Under the pieces are notes generated by a model that was given only the letters and a program-made list of their open reading frames with translations, was not told the DNA's origin and ran no database searches. Below are positions 23,983-35,400 of a stretch of DNA of 64,000 nucleotides, in pieces. A program made the position numbers and the translations under genes. This DNA is from Cryptomeria japonica (lineage: Eukaryota > Streptophyta > Pinopsida > Cupressales > Cupressaceae). How positions within the stretch are numbered: position 1 is the first letter of the stretch; the number at the start of each line of letters is the position of its first letter. Where the stretch lies: contig NC_081406.1 in the NCBI RefSeq assembly GCF_030272615.1, positions 266,584,192-266,648,191 of the forward strand, written 5' to 3'.

Positions 23983-25020
23983 TGTAATACCCTAAAAATG
24001 GTCATCTAAACCATGGGCCCCTAATCTCGACAACATCACCAAGGTCCTAACCAAAGGCAATTAAATAAATCTTGAGCACATAATTAATTCTTTAAACATA
24101 TAATGTCACATGACAAAATTAATCAACCAATATTAATTAAATATTTATATTTAATTAATTAAGTCATTCCAAGTAAATCATTTTAAACAATTATCTTATT
24201 TATTTTATTAAATATCCTTGCATATTTAAGTAAATAAATTAGTTTGCCATTAAATCATTTTGAGGAATTAATTTAATTAAATAAATCAATTGAGCACAAA
24301 TCTTCAAAAAAGGAATTAATTGACCAAGAAAGAATTAAAAATTTGAGAAAAGAAATCAGTTGGAAACAATCTTGAAAAACAAATTAAAAATTGATAAATA
24401 ATCTCAGAGAAAGCAATTAAAACAATTAAATATTCAAATTGAATGAAATAGAGAATAAATCAGTTTTTTCTGATTTAATCTTATTTTTAGTTCAATTTCC
24501 TTTAAAACTGAGAAAAGCATCCAATCACATCAATTCACCTGGATTGTGCTTCCTCTTGGAAAATCTTGACCGCTCGTCATCATTTGATCTCAGCCGTTGG
24601 TTTCTTTCTGAATTTTCTATAAACTCAGGCTCATCTCTCATTCAAAAAAATCTTGGAGAATGTATTGTTATTATGCTAGTTTTGCTCTAGGTTCATTGCA
24701 TATTAGTTATTTCACATATTGCATACATATTTAGATCATTTATCTCATTTATTGCTTAAATCTTGTTAGATTAATATTACATCCATCTAGCATTCATCAT
24801 GTTCATATAGATTAAAATCCTTCGTCTTGATGTTGTCTAGTCACTGGTATTGCTAAATAATCTGAGAGCAATCTTATACTCGCATCTTTTAGAAGGCAAT
24901 GGGTTGATTTGTTATGGTTTATTATTCATTGATTATATCTGATTAACCATGCATGTAATGACTTAATTGAAGTTTTGTGTCTTGCAGATACAAATTCTTA
25001 GTCCACTTTTCACACACACA
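23983..25020 (+). repeat. 5' LTR of the gypsy-type element
   Basis: Starts TGTAATACCC, ends CACACACACA. Collinear with 30693-31742; lacks a 12-bp AT segment present there near 30940. Confidence 0.95.
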
Positions 25021-25024
25021 TTTC

Positions 25025-25042
25025 TGGCGCCCACTGTGGGGC
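25025..25042 (+). other. Primer binding site of the gypsy-type element
   Basis: TGGCGCCCACTGTGGGGC lies four bases after the 5' LTR. TGGCGCC-starting PBSs are usual in Athila/Tat-lineage gypsy elements. Confidence 0.85.
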
Positions 25043-25245
25043 AGAAAACTACTTTTTCGGCCTCAAAGTCATTTTTTTCATCCTGCAGGTTTTGTCCGTA
25101 CAGCCTCTACAAAATATCGTACGATCAGTTTCACTGCATCGTACGACATTATATTGACACCTGCAGTTTATCATATGAAACAAGATCATATCCTTTAAAT
25201 TGTCGTACAAATCAGGATTGTCATTCGTATGACATACTGATTCTT

Positions 25246-25500
25246 TTATGCTTTAGCTTCTAGTTCTTCTTGTGTGATTCCGTACTTGATTTGTCCTATC
25301 TCATCAAGAGAATTGGTAGGTGAAGGACTTGCTTGTGTCCTTTCTTTCTTCAGCTGTCGGTCATAGTCTTTCTTGAGAAGTTTGTAAGCTTTTGGAATTG
25401 AGTATTTCTGGGGAGTTATAAATGGTATCCCGACACCAGAACCATGTTGAGTGAAAGACCCATCAAAGAACATCTTCCATGATTGTTCAGTAAGGTGCAT
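25246..25500 (-). pseudogene. Antisense gypsy RNase H fragment
   Basis: The frame opens with SWKMFFDGSFTQHGSGVGI, the W-x-M-x-FDGS start of Tat-type gypsy RNase H. After the IPKAYKL strand it turns into an unrelated charged tail (KKDYDRQLKKERTQASPSP...). Its catalytic carboxylates downstream are missing. It is antisense to the element that carries it, so it was not the element's own pol in place; rearrangement or capture is more likely. Confidence 0.65.
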
Positions 25501-25560
25501 GATTGATTCATCTGAGAATTCTGCTAAAGATGTATCTGCACCAGAAAGCTTTTACAGTGG

Positions 25561-25669
25561 AAAATGTCCTTAAGAAATCATAAAAATCAGAAAATGTCCT
25601 AAAGAAATCATAAAAATCAGAAAATGTCTTGAAGAAATCATAAAAATCAGAAAATGTCCTGAAGAAATT
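25561..25669. repeat. 30-bp tandem repeat, about 3.6 units
   Basis: Units start at 25561, 25591, 25621 and 25651, each AAAATGTC(C/T)T(N)AAGAAATC followed by ATAAAAATCAG, with one to three substitutions each. An A-rich tract follows to about 25730. Confidence 0.95.
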
Positions 25670-25729
25670 CAAAAAAACAAAAAAAGAGAAAAAGAAAAAC
25701 AGGAGAAAAAAAAAGGAAAAAGAAGAGAA

Positions 25730-27208
25730 AATGCCCTGGTGAAAACCTGGTAAACAGGCGCCTCTTGTACTCAAGTGCTCCATCTATCAACGTAATGTTG
25801 GCATTCCCGCTTTCCTACATAGCTTGCTTTCGCTTGTACATATTTTAGTCACTTTTGTGACATCCTAGTTCGCTGGAACCCTCATGGCTTGAAACCGATC
25901 ATTGTCCTAGTCTTAGGCTAATTGACAACAGCACATTACATGTCCTAAGCAATATCAACCAAGTCAACCTTACGTCAATGAAACCTGGTCATCCACTCCG
26001 AGTCGGTTACCTGTCTCCTTACTACTGAAGAGTTTTATCACTGAGTTAACAAGCAAAACAACATAACGGAAAACAATCACTAAGAAGTTTGAGCTATGAA
26101 TGAAAATTTTCTTTGTGTGTTGTCTTTTATATTGGTTTTCGATTATTATCCCTCTGAGTAACTCGAGGAAGTTTATCTTGACTAAGAGGAGCAAGGATTG
26201 GGGGCATAATATCTTCTTTGTTTTCTGCTTGAAGGAATGATTCCAATGATCTGGAAACATCTAAATTAGCTGGGTGTCTGTGATAAGAGCCTTCACATCA
26301 AGGTGAAATCGCCTCACATACCTCGACTCCGCTTATTTGAATGCTACAGGGAGGTTCCATATCATTTCTTTGTCTGTTTTGAGGGAATTTGTTTATTGTA
26401 CAATTCGGGTCCATATGTACTTTGTCCAAGGATATGAATGAAAAAAGGGTCATTGCGGATGAGATAATTAATATTGCACATAAAAAGAAATGAACTCTAT
26501 TCTGTCTGCTATAATTGTAAAGCGCTCAATGATGAAAATTAAGCTATTCAAATCCAGTGACTAGGTTTAGGTTGCATCTCATTTTGCATTTTATTTCGCA
26601 TCTCGTGAATTTGGAGTGATTTCGGTATAGTAACAATGCTTTCTCTTTATCTTTTGAATGAGAGTTGGAGCATCATCATTTCTTCGCTAAGTGATCTCTT
26701 TTCATCATTTCTCCGATCGAGTACTTGTGTTTTGAGATGTTTGTTGCATACATGAGCATTTAATATAGATTCATACATTCATTATCATTCATTTGCATTC
26801 ATATTATTGCATAGAAAAATGAAAACATTGCATCATTCACTAATCATTCATTTACACTCATCTTACTATACATAAAAATAAAAAAATTGCATTATTCATA
26901 TTACTCATACTCATTCATTTATTTGCATATGAAAAGAAACAAAAATAGGCATTCATGATCATTTGTATTCATACATTCATACTGAAAAGAAATGCAAACA
27001 TATAGAATAAAGCATATAAAGGACATCTCATAAGCGAATCAACACAAGTACGATGAAGTCAAATCGGATCTCGTATATATATCATGTCAAGTCTAAGGTA
27101 CAAAATGATGTCAGAAGACATGTACAAACTCCCATTGGAGCAAGAATCGTATAGGCTACAAAAATGGGTGTGTCTACAAAAAATATCCGAGCTACAAAAA
27201 GAAATCAT
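25730..27208. other. Non-coding interior of the gypsy-type element
   Basis: No domain is seen on either strand. 26740-27010 is dominated by CATTCATT-like low-complexity sequence. This lies downstream of the antisense pseudogene and may be its former 3' region. Confidence 0.5.
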
Positions 27209-29023
27209 CTAGCTCGCTCCCTCTCCCTCATTGCCTGGTAGTGGAGGAGGAGCCTGATGTCCGGGATCTTGACGAGGCGCCCACGCTCCCTCTGATCGGG
27301 CCATATACTGCGAATAGGGTTGCACCTGTTGTGCAATAGGAACTACAACATTATACGCTGCTACATAGTAAGATGCCCTACTGCTTTGAAGAAGGACCTC
27401 CTATCATAGAGACTCTATCTCTACTCTTAATGCTGTGATTTGGCGATCACGCTTGACCCTCACCTCGGCCAGCTATCGGTCTCACTCCGCCAGTTGAGTC
27501 TATGCCACTGTCAACTGTGACTACAGCTCTGCAAGATGTACCCTCATCGACCGTCCAGTATCTATCCCCTTCTCTCTCGTAGGCCCCCCATCTCCACCCC
27601 CATCTCCACCTCCACTGCTACCTCCACCCTGCTCCTCTCTCTGTTGTCGCACCTGTCTAGGAGCTGCTCACGCCTCCTCTGTCCCACCCACTCACCCTAG
27701 GGATCCACCCTCACCCCTTTGCTGTCATCCCTCAGCTGGCACCCTGCTACTGCTAGCACTTGTATCACCACTACCTCATCACGGAGCCTCAGCTCTCTGT
27801 GCCCGACCCTGCCTCTGGCCCTATCTCTGGCCCTGTCCCTATGCTGGTGCGGGGGCATCCTCCTCAACATCCTTAATATGAGGAGCCTACTCACCTGGAT
27901 CTGTAAAACGTGGGAACGGATGCTGCTGAAAATGATCTCTATATTGGGGCAATACCCCCGCATCTGCTACATCATCCAGGGAATCCCACCTCAAGCGGTG
28001 TAACCCTGTCAACTCCTGCATCGCCAACGCGTATGATAACCGTGGAGACCATCCCTGTCTCTCCTCATCTGCATATCGAGCATATGTTGTATACTCCTGC
28101 GAGATCCCCTGAGGTTGGCCATACTGCCTCATCACTCGCGAAATGATGAATCGCTCCACAACAGTCTATGACCTCCCAATCAGTGGGCGTGTAACAAATA
28201 GGTCCCTGTGAACTAGCCGCTAGTCATCCCACAACTCTAGCCCTTTGTATGGTCTCCATATGATGGCTATCAGGTCATCGAGCTACCGTCTCCAGAAGTC
28301 TGTCTTGCCTAGATGGGGCTATGTGATATATTTGGCATACATGTAAATGATCGGCTGCCCAAGCTCTCTGCTATCTGCTACTATGGGCTGACACACAGGA
28401 AGGTGCTCCCAAGCCCACACTTGTAAAATGTATACCCTCATGGCCATGCTCCGCCGATCTCTATATACGATCTCATGCATCTCCCGATACATGTGGGCCA
28501 ATAAACAAGAGCCCCAACCAAGTCTTTGAGGGGTCTCTATCAACCTCTCTAGCATCCGGCCCCACCCGCTCTGGAAACCCTACTGCCCCCTGTCTGGCAT
28601 CAAAAAGCACCTGATGAACCCTGCTAGAACACATGCCAGGGGATACTCCTCACTGTATCTGCTCATAAGAATATCCCAACTCATGGAATGAGTCAAAATG
28701 TCTGGATCCTCGAAGACATGCCTGACTGCCTGCAGTCTAGGTAACAACACGGTATCATAATCCACCTTATCCCCAGCAAAAGGGATATGAAGGATCCTGT
28801 ACACATCCTCGGGAGTGATAGTCAACTCTCCAAATAGAAAATGAAATGTATTATGCTCTGAATGAAATCGCTCTACCAACACCGTGAGCATCCCGTGGTT
28901 CACATGGATATCAGGTAATCCCAATGGATGAGTCAAGCCACACAAACCAACATGAGCCTGCTCAACCTTAGATAAATGTCACACCAATTCCATAGTGGGA
29001 GGATACACGCATCTGAAAAACAT
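27209..29023 (-). pseudogene. Antisense plant mobile domain (PMD) protein pseudogene
   Basis: A single frame of 605 codons runs from ATG 29023 to TAG 27209 with no frameshift but about twenty internal stops, all TAG or TGA. Motifs in order: GLCGL...HVNHGMLTVLVERFHSEHNTFHFLFGE, where the FHxxxGE and ITPEDVYRILHIPF pattern is typical of PMD; LLAHMYREMHEIV; ILQVWAWEHLP; WRPYKGLEL; RVMRQYGQPQGIS. The C-terminus has Gly/Gln-rich and Pro-rich stretches and a coiled coil (KRDRQITALRVEIESL). PMD occurs in MAIN/MAIL-type plant proteins linked to silencing and in transposons. The segment is GC-richer than its surroundings. Non-functional here. Confidence 0.85.
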
Positions 29024-29199
29024 AGGAGGTAATCGAACCTGCAAACAACAAAACCCCACAATGAAGCATCAGAAAAACATTTCAAATAAGCCTACAAGAG
29101 AAACAAAACATCACGCAAATCCAACTAAGTCAAACGCAAAATCAAAAATTCACGTTTACACCTTAAAAAATGCTCACTGTCTTTCTAACGACAAAACAC

Positions 29200-29415
29200 A
29201 GAAAAGCAGCATTTCGTACGAGTCAAAAATAGGTGTCATACGACAAAACAACCCCAAACGACAAACTTTTAGATTTCGCATGACAAAAGGGTCTTTTTAC
29301 ATACCTCTTGTACGAGACATGGGTGACTCTAGAACGACAAAACTAATGGGCTCAAATGACAAAAGAATTTTACCAATTTCTCGTACGAGACAAGATCTTG
29401 TCTTGCACGATAAAC
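29200..29415. promoter_or_regulatory. Cluster of CGTACGA-like motifs upstream of the PMD pseudogene
   Basis: About nine degenerate copies of the near-palindrome TCGTACGACA (for example TTCGTACGAGTC, GTCATACGACAAAAC, TCTCGTACGAGACAAG) fall 180-390 bp upstream of the antisense ATG. A second cluster lies at 25118-25235, just after the PBS. A regulatory role is only a guess. Confidence 0.35.
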
Positions 29416-30157
29416 CAGGATACCCGACCCAAAACACGTGGAAAACTTGAAAAATGCATAAAAAAATTCAAAATTGGAAACACAAACAGACCTAAGATCG
29501 ATCACTTACCACTGGCTCATAGTTTCAAGGTCGATTATGTCTTCTCTAGCACTCGAATCGATGCTGACAAGTAGGGACCACCATTTTCTTCGCAGAAGGC
29601 TTTTTGAATTTTCAAACTTGGAGGGTTAAAATGAATTGAAAATGACACTTTTGTCCCATATATAGCCAAAAACCTAATTTTTCAACTTGTTCTGGTGGAC
29701 ACGAAAATTGTACCCTTAGCTAATTTGACCATTCTGATTCCATTTTCGGGATCGAAAATGAAATTTAAGATCATTTTGCTAGTCAATTTCAGAATTTGGA
29801 CCACTTAGCGCTCTTTTCATCAACTGCTCATTCTTTCTTCTGATTTGCGCTCAATTTCTCGTTAATTAACGCTGAATCTCAATTTAATTTCTACAAGTCA
29901 ACTTTGCGCTCAATTTCTCGCTAAATTTTCAAAACTTCCTCTGATTCAATTTATGCTCAAACAACTTATCGTCGCTAAAAAATGGCCTATCGTCATGTAC
30001 CCTTGCTATCTTTTGATTTCGCTCCCGAGGGGGCATACTCGTGACCTTTTGACCTCACATCTTCAAATGTTGACAAAATTTTCAAATCTTCATCAAAAGC
30101 CGAGCAAAAAATCTTTTTCAACTAAAATTAATCAAATAAGACCTCATTGCTGGGGGC

Positions 30158-30624
30158 ATCTCAACTTCATCGCTTTATATCAAGTTGAGATTTCTGAATC
30201 GAATCAATCTCTAGGGGCATATCAGTTTCATTGCTTCATATCAAACTGATATTTGTCTTTTATCTGAATCAATCTCTTAACGTCAAGGAGTTTCTTTGAT
30301 CACGCTAAATCTAAGTAGGTGTTCAGTATTCGTTTCTTGATCAAGCTGAACAATTTATCTTTATCGTATCTTGATCAATCATGTTCAGGATCAATTTTTT
30401 TTATCATCACTCACTGTGTCTAGATCAATCAAGTTCTAGATCAGTAAGATCCGCTTCTTGATCAATCAAGTTCAAGTTTGGTATCTTTGTTTTCTATCGT
30501 TCCTAGTTCAATCAAGTTCGGGAACGGTATCACTTTAATCAGACTTCACTCAGCTTTGTCGCTTCAAATCAAGCTAAACACCTCGCTTTTAATCTAGTTC
30601 ATGATCAATCAAGTTCAGAACTAG
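30158..30624. repeat. Second chain of loop-conserved hairpins, next to the PPT
   Basis: Two loop classes are seen. Class 1, CAT(C/T)GCTT(T/C)ATATC: stems ATCTCAACTT/AAGTTGAGAT (30158-30191), ATATCAGTTT/AAACTGATAT (30219-30252), and a relative AGCTT/AAGCT (30552-30575). Class 2, TCAATCAAGT: stems ATCTTGA/TCAGGAT (30368-30391), TCTAGA/TCTAGA (30419-30440), CTTGA/TCAAG (30457-30476), CGTTCC/GGAACG (30498-30526), CTAGTTC-A-TGA/TCAGAACTAG (30594-30624). TGTTCAG/CTGAACA (30320-30352) also fits. Loops stay the same while stems change in both arms. Confidence 0.9.
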
Positions 30625-30679
30625 CATCTCCTAGACATCAATTTTTCTTTGAACTAAAGCACTGCTCACACATTAATTC

Positions 30680-30692
30680 AAAGAGGGGCAAA
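30680..30692 (+). other. Polypurine tract of the gypsy-type element
   Basis: AAAGAGGGGCAAA lies immediately before the 3' LTR. Confidence 0.88.
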
Positions 30693-31742
30693 TGTAATAC
30701 CCTAAAAATGATCATCTAAACCATGGGCCCCTAATCTCGACAACATCACCAAGGTCCTAACCAAAGGCAATTAAATAAATCTTGAGCACATAATTAATTC
30801 TTTAAACATTAAATGTCACATGGCAAAATTAATCAACCAATATTAATTAAATATTTATATTTAATTAATTAAGTCATTCCAAGTAAATCATTTTAAACAA
30901 TTATCTTATTTATTTTATTAAATATCCTTGCATATTTAATTAAATATTTAATTAAATAAATTAGTTTGTCATTAAATCATTTTGAGGAATTGATTTAATT
31001 AAATAAATCAATTGAGCACAAATCTTCAAAAAAGGAATTAATTGACCAAGAAAGAATTAAAAATTTTAGAAAAGAAATCAGTTGGAAACAATCTTGAAAA
31101 ACAAATTAAAAATTGATAAATAATCTCAGAGAAAACAATTAAAACAATTAAATATTCAAATTGAATGAAATAGAGAATAAATCATTTTTTTCTGATTTAA
31201 TCTTATTTTTAGTTCAATTTCCTTTAAAACTGAGAAAAGCATCCAATCACATCAATTCACCTGGATTGTGCTTTCTCTTGGAAAATCTTGACCGCTCGTC
31301 ATCATTTGATCTCAGCCGTTGGTTTCTTTATGAATTTTCTATAAATTCAGGCTCATCTCTCATTCAAAAAAATCCTGGAGAATGTATTGTTATTAAGCTA
31401 GTTTTGCTCTAGGTTCATTGCATATTAGTTATTTCACATATTGCATACATATTTAGATCATTTATCTCATTTATTGTTTAAATCTTGTTAGATTAATATT
31501 GCATCCATCTAGCATTCATCATGCTCATATAGATTAAAATCCTTCATCTTGATGTTGTCTAGTCACTGGTATTGCTAAATAATCTGAGAGCAATCTTATA
31601 CTCGCATCTTTTAGAAGGCAGTGGGTCGATTTGTTATGGTTTATTATTCATTGATTATATCTGATTAACCATGCATGTAATGACTTAATTGAAGTGTTGT
31701 GTCTTGCAGATACAGATTCTTAGTCCACTTTTCACACACACA
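30693..31742 (+). repeat. 3' LTR of the gypsy-type element
   Basis: Partner of 23983-25020; followed by the GCTAT duplication and the rest of the LINE-5 tail. Confidence 0.95.
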
Positions 31743-32126
31743 GCTATGCCACTTTTATTGATAAAAAAATAATAATATTATCAATATCTTACATAATTAT
31801 AATTATATCATAACTCAATTTAAATAACTAGTCACAAAATCCATTTATGAATTTTATATAACATTGAATATGACATCATCATAGTCTTGCAAGACCATAA
31901 ACCAATGATACCAACATTTATGTATATAATTATGATTATGAAATCAATACTAAGTATGAGCATGATCACAGATAATCCACAAAAATATTAAAGAATATAA
32001 ACCCTTAAATTTTTATTTTTGATAGTAATCAATTCAAAATCTCAAGACTATCAAAATGATAGCTCCTTGATTTTTTTGAAAAATGATAATAAAATAATAA
32101 CAATGTAACAACATGATCTCTAGGGC

Positions 32127-32493
32127 AAGAGCTCTCGGAGATATCTCTGGCTTCTCCGGCCCAAGTCAAGTTGACCTTCCCGGAGGAAAATGCTCCAATA
32201 TGGGGAAATAAAGAAGACATAAAAAAGGCTCTGAGAAAGAGTGGGACAAAACAAGAGGAGGAAGAAATATCGGAGGACAAAAGAAAGGGCAAGAACAAAA
32301 AAAAAACAATAATAATTATAACAACCATCTGACTACCAGAAACACTAGAAGTAGACTAGGGGATGTGGGGGCTCAACACACATCACCTGGAAGATATTCG
32401 AATGCAAAGAAGAGGACCATGGAAACCAACAAGAATCTAGTGGATGGTACTCAAAGAATCATCTTTGAAGCAGGTATTTCCAAAAATTCATGA
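32127..32493 (+). pseudogene. LINE-2 ORF1, C-terminal remnant
   Basis: The closing frame ends ...IIFEAGISKNS with TGA at 32491-32493, overlapping the ORF2 start as ATGA. An A9 run near 32305 probably marks a frameshift. The DUF4283 and zinc-knuckle parts expected for ORF1 lie outside the truncated copy. Confidence 0.6.
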
Positions 32494-35400
32494 AGATTAT
32501 TTTCTGGAATATACGAGCATTGAATAATCCTCATAAACAAGATTTAATAAAAAGTATGAGTAGAGACAAAAACCCAGATATTATCTTGATTCAGGAAACC
32601 AAAATGTCTAGGGAGAAGGTTGAATGCCTGTAAATGTTCAGTAATGGGGGAGTTAGTGGTGGTAGTTCTGAAGGGGCGTATGGGGGTATAGCTACTTTTT
32701 GGAATAATAATAATGTTAAGGGAGAGGTGTTGATTCAAGATAACAACTTGGCTTGTATTATATTTAAGCATTTGAAAGATGGTACTTCATGGGCCTTGAC
32801 TAATGTGTATGCCCCTAACACCAAAGCTGGTAGACATGTTTTATGGAGAAACCTATCCTCGCTTAGAAGTAAGTTTGTAGAAGATAACTGGATTATCATG
32901 GGGGGTTTCAATACCCCTCTGAGAGAAAATGAGAAGGGAGGGAGCCAAACCAATCTGGACAACAGATTGGACTTGATGGAGTTCATTATTAACCATTCTC
33001 TCCATGATCTGGACTTGCAAGGGGTTAAATACACTTGGACCAATAGAAGGAGTGGTGAAGACTTAATTCAGGCCAGGCTTGATAGAGCTTTAATCTCTCA
33101 TGACTGGTTTAATTCCTTCTTTTGTTCTTTATCTGCTCATATCAGGGCCGTGTCAAATCATTATCCCATATCTTTTAATGCTAATCCCAAGTAGGGAAGG
33201 AGACATTTCCCTTATAGATTTGAAAGAATGTGGACCAAACACCTAGACCTTGAAAGCAAAATCAAGGATTGGTGGCAGGTTAGAATTGAAGGAAATGCTA
33301 TGTATAAGGTGGTAAAAAAGTTGAAGTTTGTGAAAGACAATGTTAAAAGATGGAATAAGGACTCCTTTGGGAAAATTTTTGTCTCCAAAGTCGCCATTCT
33401 CTTAGATCTGAAAGATATCCTAGATGAGATTCAGAATAATGGCTACAACAATGTCTCTAGAGAGGCTAAAGATGAGATTATTATGAAATATCATGACATC
33501 ATAGCCAAAGAAGAAACTTTATGGAAACAGAGGTCAAGAAATATTTGGTTGAAGGAGGGGGATAGAAACACCAAATAATTTCACACGTCCACTTTGAAAC
33601 ACAAGGCTATCAATAGGATCTCTCAGCTTAAAGTCAATGGAAGAACTATTGATGATAAAGATTCTATAAGGAAGACTACTTTGGAGTTCTTCTCCAATGT
33701 TTTGACTAAGGATCAGAACCTGGACCTTCAAGCTCAAAGGGACCTGATGGACTGCATCCCTTCTATCTTGGATGCTGATCAGAACTCCTATCTTACTACT
33801 ATCCCAACTAATGATGAGATTTTGAAAGCTGTCAACTCTTTTGAAGGTAATAAGGCCCCGGGCCTGGATGGTTTCCCTATGTTCTTTTTTCAAATGTATT
33901 GGCATATTGTTGGAAGGGATGTTTCCAGTGTTGTGAAAAAATTCTTTGGTGCTAGGAGAATTTTGAAAGAATTGAATGGTACTTTCATTTCTCTTATTCC
34001 CATGAAGATGGGAGCTGACTCCATGGATATTTTTAGACCTATCAGCCTCTGCAATTCTTTGTACAAGATTATCTCTAAAGTCTTGACCTCTAGAATTTTG
34101 ACTTTTCTCCCCTCTATCATATCTCCCCAGCAAAGTGGTTTTGTCCTTGGGAGGAAAATTTTGGACTCGATAATCACGATCGATGAGAACATTCACTCTC
34201 TTTCTAGGGATAAAAAAGAAGGTTTCTTTCTGAAGCTTGACTTATCTAAAGCCTACGATAGAGTTGACTGGGGCTTTATGCAGACTATTCTTTCTGCCTT
34301 TGGATTTTGTTCTAGAAGCATCAGTCTAATTATGCAATTGGTTTCCTCTGCTTCTTTTTCTGTGTTGGTCAATAGGTCCCCTTCTCCCTTTTTCAAGTCC
34401 TCCAGGGGTCTCAGATAGGGGGACCCTCTCTCCCCTATTCTTTTCATAATCATGGTGGAATGCTTGGGCAAATTTATTGGAAAACTAGTTGAGAAGGGAG
34501 AGTTTAGAGGGCTTAAACCTTCATCTGCTGACCAAGTTATTTTTCATCAGCAATTTGTGGATGACTCAATTATTATGGGGAATTCTTCTGTGAAAGATTC
34601 TAGAAGCTTAAAGAAAGCTTTGGACAGATATGGGATTTCTACTAGTCAACTGATTAACTGGTATAAAAGTTTTGTTTATTTCATAAACACTCCGAAGAGA
34701 AGATAGACAAAGATTAGTAACATTTTGGGTAGCCAAATTGGGAATGTCCCTACCACCTATCTTGGGCTCCCTTTATGTCAGGTGCCTCCTGATACCTTCT
34801 AGGGCACTCTTGTGGATAACTTTCATAAGAAATTAGCTAGATGGAAAGGCTCTTTGCTCAACCATGCGAGAAAGGTCTAGCTTTTGAAATCTACTCTTCA
34901 GAGTATCCCTCTCTATGCTATCAGTCTTTTTAGAATCCCTGTTAAGTTTGCGGAGGCTATTGAAAAAATTCAAAGAACCTTTCTTTGAACTGGGGTTGAG
35001 GAAAAGAAGAGAGTGTATTTGATTGCATGGGATAAGGTGTGCAAACCTATAAGAAAAGGAGGCCTTGTCTTAGAAGAATCAAAGATATGAATGAGTTTCT
35101 CATGGCTAAGCAGATATGGAGATGTTATAATACCGAGGGAGAATGGAAATTGATATGGGACAATAAGTATAAAAGACAGATCCCTACCCTTCATAGTTTC
35201 TTGAAGGCTGGAGATATTCCGATTGGTTCCAACATCTGGAAAAATGTCACTAGAACTAGAGATATAATAGTCAAAGGAGCGAAATGGAAGGTGGGGAAGG
35301 GTAATTTCATTAAATTCTGGGAAGACACTTGGTTGTTAGACTCTCCCATTAGTGACAATCCTCAATGGGGCAAGTTTCAGGATCAGTGTAAGGAAAAATT

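Larger units (their letters stand above)
23983..31742 (+). mobile_element. Gypsy-type LTR element without gag-pol, carrying antisense genes
   Basis: LTRs of 1,038 bp (23983-25020) and 1,050 bp (30693-31742) begin TGTAATACCC and end CACACACACA, flanked by GCTAT duplications (23978-23982 and 31743-31747). The PBS (TGGCGCC type) and PPT fix plus orientation. By eye the LTRs differ at about two dozen positions plus one 12-bp indel, so the insertion is fairly recent. The 5.7-kb interior has no sense gag or pol. It holds an antisense RNase H fragment, a 30-bp tandem repeat, an antisense plant-mobile-domain pseudogene and a hairpin chain. It is non-autonomous and probably relied on Athila/Tat-type relatives. 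Confidence 0.93.
23241..31773 (+). mobile_element. LINE-5: 5'-truncated LINE split by an LTR element
   Basis: The LINE covers 23241-23982 and 31743-31773; the gypsy-type element lies between. A perfect 15-bp duplication AATATTATCAATATC flanks the whole (23226-23240 and 31774-31788). Its 3' UTR resembles that of LINE-3 (GGTTTTCTT...GGTTCTTT...CTTTGAACC...TGTAAAAA). The opening stretch to 23469 is open (DEALKAVESLLGF...) and may be the end of a third ORF. The rejoined 3' end has the hairpin AGTGGC-TAT-GCCACT before TTTTATTGATAAAAA. Confidence 0.88.

Noticed and set aside
25561..25669. Satellite or centromeric repeat
   Set aside because: Fewer than four 30-bp units inside an LTR element; a local tandem duplication is sufficient.
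28995..29450. Plus-strand 151-residue ORF, basic
   Set aside because: No recognisable motif; it overlaps the upstream region of the antisense PMD pseudogene and is A-rich by composition.
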